This document shows positions 42,542 through 49,403 of a stretch of DNA of 64,000 nucleotides, piece by piece (position 1 is the first letter of the stretch; each line of letters opens with the position of its first letter). Source of the stretch: Lishizhenia tianjinensis (lineage in GTDB: Bacteria; Bacteroidota; Bacteroidia; Flavobacteriales_D; Crocinitomicaceae); NCBI RefSeq assembly GCF_900116425.1, contig NZ_FPAS01000001.1, forward strand, positions 806,001-870,000. The letters run 5' to 3'. Under the pieces are notes generated by a model that saw nothing but the letters and a program-made list of their open reading frames with translations, was not told where the DNA came from and ran no database searches. A program made the translations under genes and the position numbers.

Positions 42542-43933
42542 ATGGCACTATTCGGAAATTTCGGCTACCTCTTCTCTACTGCATTCTTTGCCTTAGGAAT
42601 GGTCTACATGGGAAATCCCAAAAGGGCCTCAAAGGGTAACGCCCTTCTTATTTTAGGGATGATAACTGCTGTAGTCAGCACACTCGGTTTTAATGCCTCA
42701 GAAGGTTTGGATTTTAATTGGAACAGACTCCTACTCATCCTTGCTCTGTTAATAGTCGGTATAGTAGCAGGAAGAAAAATATCCTTCTCCTTTAAGATAA
42801 CCCGTATGCCAGAGTTGGTTTCTCTGTTTAATGGTTTTGGTGGACTCTGTGCTGCACTTATCGGATGGGTAAGCTTGTTTCAAACCAATGTTGAACTTAG
42901 TCAAAGCTCTCAAGTAATTCTTCTACTCTCCCTCTTTATGGGATTCTCTACTTTTTCAGGAAGTATGATTGCCTTCTTTAAACTTGGAGGGAAATTGAAA
43001 AAAGCCTGGAGAGGAAATAATGCCTATATGTGGTTAACACTCTTACTTAGTGGTGTTACCTTCCTAAGTAGTTTACAACCCAACACTTTTATAGATGTGA
43101 AAACATCTGTATTGCTCCTCGGGTTATTTAGTCTGAGTTATGGAGTTTTCTTTGCGAATGGCGTGGGAGGTGGTGACATGCCCGTGCTCATCTCTGTGTT
43201 AAACGGATTGACAGGAGTATTGACCACAATTTCTGGTATCTACTTTGAAAACACCATCATGATATTATTAGGAGTTTTCGTTGGAGCTACAGGGGTTATC
43301 CTAACCATACAGATGTGTAAGGCAATGAACAAATCCTTTGTAAAAATATTTTTCAATACAGCCAAGAAAGCCATACACATACAAGGCGAGGCCGAAGAGT
43401 TGGATATTAAAGAAACCTCAAGTGCAAGCATAGTAGCCGATTTAACGCTTGCTAAAAAAGTAGCGATTGTACCAGGTTATGGTTTGGCTATAGCACAGGC
43501 TCAAAAGGCGTGTTATGAATTGAAAAATCTACTCAATGCCTACGATACAGATGTGAAATTTGTCATTCACCCCGTGGCAGGAAGAATGCCGGGGCACATG
43601 AATGTATTGCTTGCCGAAGCAAACATCCCTTATGCAGATATACTAGATCTAGATAAAGGAAACGAATACTTAGCTGAAAGTGATCTCTGTTTTGTAATCG
43701 GAGCGAATGACGTGGTGAATACCTCTGCAGAAACAAATGAGAATAGTCCCATATACGGCATGCCCATCATACAAACGTATTTAGCTCAAAAAGTGGTGAT
43801 TATTAAACGAAGTTTGAGCAATGGATATGCAGACATTCAAAACCCTGTATTCGGTTTAGAAAACAGTTCGATGTATTTCACAGATGCCAAAGTTGGACTC
43901 GAAAGTATAGTAACAGAATTAAAAGAAAGATAA
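42542..43933 (+). CDS. pntB: NAD(P) transhydrogenase subunit beta (PntB), 463 aa
   Basis: About nine membrane helices (residues 1-260, including the MPELVSLFNGFGGLCAA segment) precede the NADP(H)-binding dIII domain: VAIVPGYGLAIAQAQ near 302, HPVAGRMPGHMNVLLAEA near 340 and a VIGANDVVNTSA segment near 380. It couples hydride transfer from NADH to NADP with proton entry. The next gene overlaps its stop by one base. Confidence 0.95.
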   Translation: MALFGNFGYLFSTAFFALGMVYMGNPKRASKGNALLILGMITAVVSTLGFNASEGLDFNWNRLLLILALLIVGIVAGRKISFSFKITRMPELVSLFNGFGGLCAALIGWVSLFQTNVELSQSSQVILLLSLFMGFSTFSGSMIAFFKLGGKLKKAWRGNNAYMWLTLLLSGVTFLSSLQPNTFIDVKTSVLLLGLFSLSYGVFFANGVGGGDMPVLISVLNGLTGVLTTISGIYFENTIMILLGVFVGATGVILTIQMCKAMNKSFVKIFFNTAKKAIHIQGEAEELDIKETSSASIVADLTLAKKVAIVPGYGLAIAQAQKACYELKNLLNAYDTDVKFVIHPVAGRMPGHMNVLLAEANIPYADILDLDKGNEYLAESDLCFVIGANDVVNTSAETNENSPIYGMPIIQTYLAQKVVIIKRSLSNGYADIQNPVFGLENSSMYFTDAKVGLESIVTELKER

Positions 43934-44298
43934 TGGTTAAAACAGAAGTTAAAGTCAAAGAAGTAGAAAGAGACAAGATTTTAAAACTCTTTGAAAACAA
44001 AACATTAAACAGTTTCCATTTGACTTTAAAAGAGAAATTAGAGAACAGTAAAATTTGTAAAGATGATGAGTTACCGGCCAAAACCATCAGTTTAGGAAAA
44101 TTGGTCTCCTTTAAAACCTCCTTTGGTTTAAAAACGAAGATCAAACTGGTATTGCCGCAAGATACAGATCCAAATCTAAATAAGTTTTCCATACTCTCCA
44201 CCCTAGGCTGTACGATCTTTGGGTATAGCGAGGGCGATAAAGTAATATGGAAATCAGAAGGGATATACGAAGAGATTGAAATCACTGAAGTGAAGTAG
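43933..44298 (+). CDS. GreA/GreB C-terminal-domain (Rnk-like) protein, 121 aa
   Basis: Residues ~50-120 match the GreA/GreB FKBP-like C-terminal domain as in Rnk: SLGKLVSFKTSF, then IKLVLPQDTDPNLNKFSILSTLGCTIFGYSEGD and a final IEITEVK strand. The N-terminal part is short and lacks the full coiled coil with catalytic acids of GreA, as in Rnk. It would bind RNA polymerase's secondary channel without stimulating cleavage. Translational overlap with pntB shows it belongs to the gdhA-pnt transcript, an unusual company. Confidence 0.75.
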   Translation: MVKTEVKVKEVERDKILKLFENKTLNSFHLTLKEKLENSKICKDDELPAKTISLGKLVSFKTSFGLKTKIKLVLPQDTDPNLNKFSILSTLGCTIFGYSEGDKVIWKSEGIYEEIEITEVK

Positions 44299-44371
44299 CA
44301 GAGCTGGAAGGTTTTTTTGGTAAATAACGAATGCATACACTTGACATTAGTAATTACCTTCCAGTGGTTTA

Positions 44372-44408
44372 CAACGGTTGGACTTCCCTGCCAACCGTTG
44401 TTTTTTTT
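44372..44408 (+). terminator. Intrinsic terminator of the gdhA-pnt operon
   Basis: CAACGGTTGG (44372-44381) pairs perfectly with CCAACCGTTG (44391-44400), followed by T8. Confidence 0.92.
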
Positions 44409-44470
44409 ATATTTTAGGAAAAGGTCAAATAACAACTTAATTATTCAAATTATTTCAAACAAACATCATT

Positions 44471-45784
44471 ATGAGGTTAGACCCTATCGACAAAATTTTA
44501 ATCATACCAGTAACCAAATTCATCAGTAACTCAACTACCAGTGGAATTTTGCTTTTTGCCTCCGCGGTAATTGCACTTATTCTAGCCAACTCCCCCATTC
44601 AAGAAGAATATCATCACTTTTGGGAACAAACCTTTACCATAGGCTTTGATCAATTCATCGTTTCTAAATCTTTGCACCACTGGATCAATGACGGGTTAAT
44701 GTCCATCTTCTTTTTTGTTGTAGGATTAGAACTTAAACGAGAAATAATGGGCGGTGAACTCTCTCGACCTAAAGATGCCATTTTACCCGTATTTGCAGGC
44801 TTGGGAGGTATGCTTGTTCCCGCTGCAATTTATTTAATGTTTAACTCCTCGGGGAACACGGCAGATGGATGGGGAATTCCTATGGCTACAGATATAGCGT
44901 TCGCCTTGGGAATACTCTACCTTTTAGGAGATAAAGTTCCGGTTTCACTGAAAGTATTTTTAACAGCCTTGGCCATTGCTGATGACTTGGGCGCTGTGCT
45001 TGTCATCGCTTTTTTCTACACTTCAGATATTTCTACGATGAGTCTATTGGCCGGAGGTATCTTCCTATTGATTTTATTCATAGCCAATTTAATGGGCGTT
45101 CGAAATACAGTATTTTACGGTATAGTAGGTATAGGTGGATTATGGTTAGCCTTTTTAATGTCTGGAATTCACGCTACCATTGCGGGAGTTTTGGCCGCCA
45201 TAACCATACCTGCCAAGGTTAAAATCCAAGATAAAAAGTACGTACAAAAAATGAATGCCCTCACCAACGAATTCGAAAATTCCACGCCGAACAATGTTTC
45301 CCTTATTACCTCAGATCAATTACACATTCTAGAAAAAATCAGGTTCTATTCTAAGGCAGCAATGACGCCTTTACAACGTCTAGAACATGCCATGCACCCT
45401 TTGGTAGCTTTCGTGATTATGCCCGTATTTGCTTTAGCCAACGCAGGTATTACCTTTTCAGATAACTTTCTAAGTGACTTAACGAGTACGGTAAGTTTAG
45501 GCGTCATTTTCGGTTTGGTATTCGGTAAGTTCCTAGGAATAGTTGTGATTTCAAAAATCTTGGTTAAGCTAGGTATTGCCGCTCTTCCCAAAGGTGTAAG
45601 TTGGCGACATTTATATGGTGCAGCTACCCTGGCGGGTGTTGGATTTACCATGTCTTTGTTTATAAGTGATTTAGCTTTTACCAATAAGGAGTATATTCTC
45701 CAGGCTAAAATTGGAGTATTTCTAGCTTCTTTAATTTGTGGAATTATAGGTTATTTCATTTTGATAAAGACGAAAAAAACATAA
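44471..45784 (+). CDS. nhaA: Na+/H+ antiporter NhaA, 437 aa
   Basis: NhaA-type antiporter with about 12 membrane helices. The ion-binding Asp pair lies in ALAIADDLGAVLVIAFFY near residue 175; FFFVVGLELKREIMGGEL near 80, ATDIAFALGILYLLG near 140 and AGVGFTMSLFISDLAF near 393 are family signatures. A ~45-residue hydrophilic loop (~255-300) is typical of Bacteroidota members. It exchanges sodium for protons in the inner membrane. Single gene, bounded by terminators at 44372 and 45810. Confidence 0.95.
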   Translation: MRLDPIDKILIIPVTKFISNSTTSGILLFASAVIALILANSPIQEEYHHFWEQTFTIGFDQFIVSKSLHHWINDGLMSIFFFVVGLELKREIMGGELSRPKDAILPVFAGLGGMLVPAAIYLMFNSSGNTADGWGIPMATDIAFALGILYLLGDKVPVSLKVFLTALAIADDLGAVLVIAFFYTSDISTMSLLAGGIFLLILFIANLMGVRNTVFYGIVGIGGLWLAFLMSGIHATIAGVLAAITIPAKVKIQDKKYVQKMNALTNEFENSTPNNVSLITSDQLHILEKIRFYSKAAMTPLQRLEHAMHPLVAFVIMPVFALANAGITFSDNFLSDLTSTVSLGVIFGLVFGKFLGIVVISKILVKLGIAALPKGVSWRHLYGAATLAGVGFTMSLFISDLAFTNKEYILQAKIGVFLASLICGIIGYFILIKTKKT

Positions 45785-45809
45785 AATAGCATAGTCCTTC
45801 TCACACTAA

Positions 45810-45837
45810 AAGTCTTCCCCCTATGGAAGACTTTTTT
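45810..45837 (+). terminator. Intrinsic terminator after nhaA
   Basis: AAGTCTTCC (45810-45818) pairs with GGAAGACTT (45825-45833), followed by TTTTG. It overlaps the start of a 103-codon reading frame, which argues against that frame being a gene. Confidence 0.88.
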
Positions 45838-46021
45838 GTTTTACTCAAAGGTTTAAAAGATGATTATCCTAGTGATTTAATAGGGTTTTATCATTCAGAC
45901 CAACTACTTCATAAAAAATTAACAAAAAAAATACACCACTCTACAAAGCCTATAAATCCTACTATTTTAATAGGATATATTGATTTCAAAGGCTTTGAAT
46001 TTAAAATATATTTAAAAACTA

Positions 46022-46054
46022 TTTGGAATCATCAAAAAAACTCTTCTATATTTG
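46022..46054 (+). promoter_or_regulatory. Promoter of the cys leader and operon
   Basis: TTTG (46022-46025) and a perfect TATATTTG (46047-46054) with a 21-base spacer. Predicted transcription start near 46061, about 23 bases before the first leader peptide. Confidence 0.7.
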
Positions 46055-46083
46055 CCCCAGTGAAAACAAATAACAAGAACAAT

Positions 46084-46134
46084 ATGTGTTGCTTGATGTG
46101 TATAGAAATGTACGCAAAGGGGAAAATTATATAG
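46084..46134 (+). CDS. Cysteine leader peptide 1, 16 aa
   Basis: Sequence MCCLMCIEMYAKGKII: three Cys codons among the first six. It starts about 23 bases after the predicted transcription start and ends 24 bases before an intrinsic terminator. Codons for Tyr-Ala-Lys-Gly contain GCAAAGG (46114-46120), which can pair with CCTTTGC (46163-46169), the 5' arm of that terminator. A ribosome stalled at the Cys codons would leave this segment free to block termination; one reaching the stop codon would cover it. This is the logic of amino-acid attenuation. Confidence 0.75.
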   Translation: MCCLMCIEMYAKGKII

Positions 46135-46158
46135 TGCTTTAAAGCCAATAAAAATTTG

Positions 46159-46191
46159 AACGCCTTTGCTCTTAGCAAGGGCGTTTTTTTT
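46159..46191 (+). terminator. Attenuator terminator 1
   Basis: AACGCCTTTGCT (46159-46170) pairs with AGCAAGGGCGTT (46174-46185) with one wobble/mismatch, followed by T8. It lies between the two leader peptides, with no other gene end before it, as expected of an attenuator. Confidence 0.88.
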
Positions 46192-46209
46192 GAACTGAGA
46201 ATTAAAAAA

Positions 46210-46290
46210 ATGAATACTACATACCAAATGTGTTGTTGTCTTATGGCAATGTGCTGCGCGCACATAATGGAATTGTATTACCCTAATTGA
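46210..46290 (+). CDS. Cysteine leader peptide 2, 26 aa
   Basis: The peptide has MCCCLMAMCCAHIM in its middle: five Cys codons in two runs. An alternative start is the ATG at 46228, right before the CCC run. Near its end, TGTATTACC (46274-46282) is perfectly complementary to GGTAATACA (46323-46331) in the loop of the next terminator, so it can act as a competing pairing partner when the ribosome stalls upstream at Cys codons. Five Met codons are also notable and might add sensitivity to methionine. Confidence 0.72.
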   Translation: MNTTYQMCCCLMAMCCAHIMELYYPN

Positions 46291-46311
46291 ACGATAATTA
46301 AACACGGTTTA

Positions 46312-46348
46312 AAAGTCCCTTTGGTAATACATCAAAGGGACTTTTTTT
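46312..46348 (+). terminator. Attenuator terminator 2
   Basis: AAAGTCCCTTTG (46312-46323) pairs perfectly with CAAAGGGACTTT (46333-46344), followed by T4 more. It ends 20 bases before the first structural gene of the cys operon. Confidence 0.9.
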
Positions 46349-46367
46349 ATTCAATACTCAGCATAAA

Positions 46368-46604
46368 ATGAACTTAAATACAAAAACAATGGAACAAACC
46401 CTTCCGAAAGAAGACATCAAAAGAAGCTTGGCAAAAACCATCAGCTGGCGCTTAGTAGGAACACTAGACACAGTACTCATCTCCTACCTACTCACAGGAA
46501 CCTTAGCCATTGCTTTTAGCATAGGCGCTATAGAACTGGTTACTAAAATGCTTTTGTACTTCTTTCATGAAAGAGCTTGGAACAACATAAAATGGGGAAA
46601 ATAA
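46368..46604 (+). CDS. DUF2061 small membrane protein, 78 aa
   Basis: DUF2061 pattern: KRSLAKTISWRLVGTLDTVLIS, then a hydrophobic second half (GTLAIAFSIGAIELVTKMLLYFFHERAW). Two membrane helices. Genes of this family are often in sulfate-assimilation operons of Bacteroidota and proteobacteria, which suggests a role in sulfate or sulfite handling, but none is established. First gene after the attenuators; a start at 46389 is also possible. cysH begins 2 bases after the stop. Confidence 0.85.
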   Translation: MNLNTKTMEQTLPKEDIKRSLAKTISWRLVGTLDTVLISYLLTGTLAIAFSIGAIELVTKMLLYFFHERAWNNIKWGK

Positions 46605-46606
46605 AA

Positions 46607-47215
46607 ATGAATCTTACAGCAATTAACAAAGAGCTTAGGGATAAGTCACCTAAGGAAATCGTACAATGGGCACTGTACGCAGCAAAACGCCCTGTGGTAA
46701 CAACCAACTTTAGACCTTATGAAGCAGCGATTCTACACGCCACCTCGCAGATAAAACAAGATTTAAAAATCATTTGGTGCGATACCGGGTACAACACTTC
46801 TTATACCTACAAACACGCAGAGGAACTCATTCATCAACTTGGGTTAAACATCCATCTCTATGTTCCCAAGCAAACCACTGCCCACAGAGATGTAGTACTT
46901 GGAATTCCAGGGTTGGATGATCCTAATCATGCCAAGTTTAGTGAACAAGTAAAGCTAGAACCCTTTAAACGTGCCATGGAAGAACATAAACCTGACGTGT
47001 GGTTTACCAATTTGCGCAAAGGACAAACAGCTTTGAGAGACACCTTAGACATCGTGAGTTTATCCGAAGATGGTGTATTAAAGGTGAGTCCCTTCTACCA
47101 TTGGTCAGATGAAGAATTAGACAGTTATCTCAAAGCACATAAACTTCCAAACGAAGAACGCTATTACGACCCAACCAAATTATTGAGTAACAGAGAATGT
47201 GGAATCCATAAATAA
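46607..47215 (+). CDS. cysH: Phosphoadenylyl-sulfate reductase (CysH), 202 aa
   Basis: PP-loop ATPase-like fold with IIWCDTGYNTSYTYKHAEEL in the middle, VWFTNLRKGQTALRDTLD, FYHWSDEELDSYLKAHKLP, and the C-terminal catalytic ECGIH. It reduces (P)APS to sulfite using thioredoxin. The paired CC and CxxC motifs that bind the [4Fe-4S] cluster of APS reductases are absent, which places it with the PAPS type, yet no APS kinase gene (cysC) is in this operon. Start at ATG 46607; the preceding in-frame ATG overlaps the DUF2061 gene. Second gene of the operon, 5 bases before cysD. Confidence 0.88.
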   Translation: MNLTAINKELRDKSPKEIVQWALYAAKRPVVTTNFRPYEAAILHATSQIKQDLKIIWCDTGYNTSYTYKHAEELIHQLGLNIHLYVPKQTTAHRDVVLGIPGLDDPNHAKFSEQVKLEPFKRAMEEHKPDVWFTNLRKGQTALRDTLDIVSLSEDGVLKVSPFYHWSDEELDSYLKAHKLPNEERYYDPTKLLSNRECGIHK

Positions 47216-47220
47216 ACAAC

Positions 47221-48123
47221 ATGAAAACAACATTAAGTATTAACCCTTTGGAAAATGAAGCCATCTACATCTTGCGAGAGGTAGCTGCACAATTTGAGCG
47301 ACCTGTACTACTTTTTTCTGGAGGAAAAGATTCTATCACCTTGGTGAGATTGGCACAAAAAGCCTTTTATCCAGCCAAGATACCTTTTCCTTTATTGCAT
47401 GTGGATACGGGACATAATTTCCCAGAAACTATTGCTTTCCGTGATGCATTGGTAGAGGAATTAGGATTAGAACTCATCGTGCGTAATGTACAAGACGCCA
47501 TAGATGAAGGAAAAGTAGTGGAAGAAAGTGGAAAGTATGCTTCACGTAATATACTACAAACCACTACCCTTTTAGATGCTATTGAAGAATTCAAATTCGA
47601 CGCTTGTATAGGAGGTGCTAGAAGAGACGAAGAAAAAGCGAGAGCGAAGGAACGAATTTTCTCTGTTCGTGATGATTTTGGTCAATGGGATGAAAAGAAC
47701 CAACGTCCGGAGTTATTTGATATGCTCAATGGACAAATAGAATTAGGACAAAACGTAAGAGTCTTCCCTATTTCTAACTGGACTGAATTAGATGTATGGT
47801 CATATATTCAAAAGGAAAAAATTGAAATTCCATCCATCTACTTTGCCCACAAGAGAAAGGTCTTTTTACGAGACGGTTTGATTTGGTCATTCGACGATGA
47901 CAAAGTATACAGAGACGAAGAAGAAATTGTAGAAGAACGCACAGTAAGATTCAGAACTGTGGGAGACATGAGCTGTACAGCGGCAGTATTGTCTGAGGCA
48001 GCTGATATAGACACTGTAGTTGAAGAAATCAGAGTTTCAACCATTTCTGAGCGAGGCGCCCGAATAGATGATAAACGCTCTGAGGCGGCCATGGAGAAAA
48101 GAAAACAACAAGGATATTTCTAA
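47221..48123 (+). CDS. cysD: Sulfate adenylyltransferase subunit 2 (CysD), 300 aa
   Basis: ATP-sulfurylase small subunit. PP-loop LLFSGGKDSITLVRLA near residue 28, LLHVDTGHNFPETIAFRD near 58, the CIGGARRDEEKARAKERIFS block near 131, and WTELDVWSYIQKEKIEIPSIYFAHKRK near 185. Forms APS from sulfate and ATP with the CysN GTPase encoded next. Length is normal. Confidence 0.96.
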   Translation: MKTTLSINPLENEAIYILREVAAQFERPVLLFSGGKDSITLVRLAQKAFYPAKIPFPLLHVDTGHNFPETIAFRDALVEELGLELIVRNVQDAIDEGKVVEESGKYASRNILQTTTLLDAIEEFKFDACIGGARRDEEKARAKERIFSVRDDFGQWDEKNQRPELFDMLNGQIELGQNVRVFPISNWTELDVWSYIQKEKIEIPSIYFAHKRKVFLRDGLIWSFDDDKVYRDEEEIVEERTVRFRTVGDMSCTAAVLSEAADIDTVVEEIRVSTISERGARIDDKRSEAAMEKRKQQGYF

Positions 48124-48142
48124 ACAAAGAATTCAAAATAAA

Positions 48143-49393
48143 ATGGAAGTTTTAAAAATAGCTACAGCCGGTAGCGTAGATGATGGTAAAAGTACCCTCA
48201 TCGGAAGAATATTATACGATACACAATCGCTTACACTCGATAAGCTAGAAGCCATAGAAAGAACCAGTAAACAAAAGGGTTACGACTATTTGGATTTCTC
48301 ATTAGCAACGGATGGTTTGGTAGCCGAACGCGAGCAAGGAATTACTATAGATGTGGCACACATTTACTTTTCTACACCGAGTAAAAGCTACATTATTGCA
48401 GATACTCCTGGTCACGTAGAATACACCAGAAACATGGTTACTGGTGCTTCAACTTCTCAGGCATCCATCATACTTATAGATGCTAGAAAAGGGGTAACGG
48501 AACAAACTTACAGACACTTTTTCATCAATAATTTACTGCGTGTAAAGGATGTGGTGGTAGCCATTAACAAGATGGACTTGGTAGATTATTCTGAAGAGGT
48601 TTTCAACGAAATCAAACGTAATTTTGAAGCATTGAATGCCAAAAGCAATTACACAGAACAAAACATAAGCTTTATACCCGTCAGTGCTTTACACGGAGAC
48701 AATGTGGTAAATGGTTCTACACAAATGCTTTGGTATACAGGAGGTAGTGTTTTGGATCATTTTGAATCACTTACGCAAGAAAAAATCTACAACACCGGTA
48801 CTCCACGCTTCCCTGTGCAAATGGTCATTCGACCAAAAACAGAAGAATTCCATGATTTCAGGGCTTTTGCAGGAAAAGTATATGGTGGGGATTTACATCG
48901 CGGTGATGAGGTAATTGCCCTGCCTTCTCAACAAAAGTCAAGAATTAAAGATATCTATTTCTACAACGAGAAATATGATACCGCTGCAAGAAGGTCATCT
49001 GTGTCTATAACGCTGGAAGATGAAATCAATGTGAGTCGTGGTGACATGTTGGTAAAAGCCAATGAAATCCCAACTATATCTAAAGAAGTTGAGGCTATCG
49101 TGTGTTGGATGGACAACAAGAGTTTAGCTCTTCGCAATAAGTATACTCTGCAACACGGTGTAAACAAAGTATTGGCTGTGGTTACCGAAGTTCAGCACAA
49201 AATAAATACGGACTTCAGCGGAATAGATGAAAATGTGGAGCAAGTCAACATGAATGACATCACAAAAATTAAACTGAAATTGAATAAAGCCATATACAGT
49301 GATCCCTTTGAGGAACACCGCACCAACGGTTCTTTTATCCTCATAGATAATACAACAAATCATACGGTTGGTGTTGGCTTTATACAGGCCTAA
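48143..49393 (+). CDS. cysN: Sulfate adenylyltransferase subunit 1 (CysN, GTPase), 416 aa
   Basis: Translation-factor-type GTPase: P-loop TAGSVDDGKSTLIGRIL near residue 7, switch region REQGITIDVAHIYF near 68, DTPGHVEYTRNMVTGAS near 86, and NKMDL near 142. The beta-barrel domains follow (RPKTEEFHDFRAFAGKV). It lacks the C-terminal APS-kinase domain seen in CysNC fusions. GTP hydrolysis drives APS synthesis by CysD. Start at ATG 48143, 19 bases after cysD. Confidence 0.95.
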   Translation: MEVLKIATAGSVDDGKSTLIGRILYDTQSLTLDKLEAIERTSKQKGYDYLDFSLATDGLVAEREQGITIDVAHIYFSTPSKSYIIADTPGHVEYTRNMVTGASTSQASIILIDARKGVTEQTYRHFFINNLLRVKDVVVAINKMDLVDYSEEVFNEIKRNFEALNAKSNYTEQNISFIPVSALHGDNVVNGSTQMLWYTGGSVLDHFESLTQEKIYNTGTPRFPVQMVIRPKTEEFHDFRAFAGKVYGGDLHRGDEVIALPSQQKSRIKDIYFYNEKYDTAARRSSVSITLEDEINVSRGDMLVKANEIPTISKEVEAIVCWMDNKSLALRNKYTLQHGVNKVLAVVTEVQHKINTDFSGIDENVEQVNMNDITKIKLKLNKAIYSDPFEEHRTNGSFILIDNTTNHTVGVGFIQA

Positions 49394-49403
49394 GAAAATA
49401 GAG

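Noticed and set aside
45823-46134. 103-codon plus-strand reading frame before the cys operon
   Set aside because: It begins inside the nhaA terminator and runs through the cys promoter; only its last 16 codons, starting at 46084, make sense as leader peptide 1.
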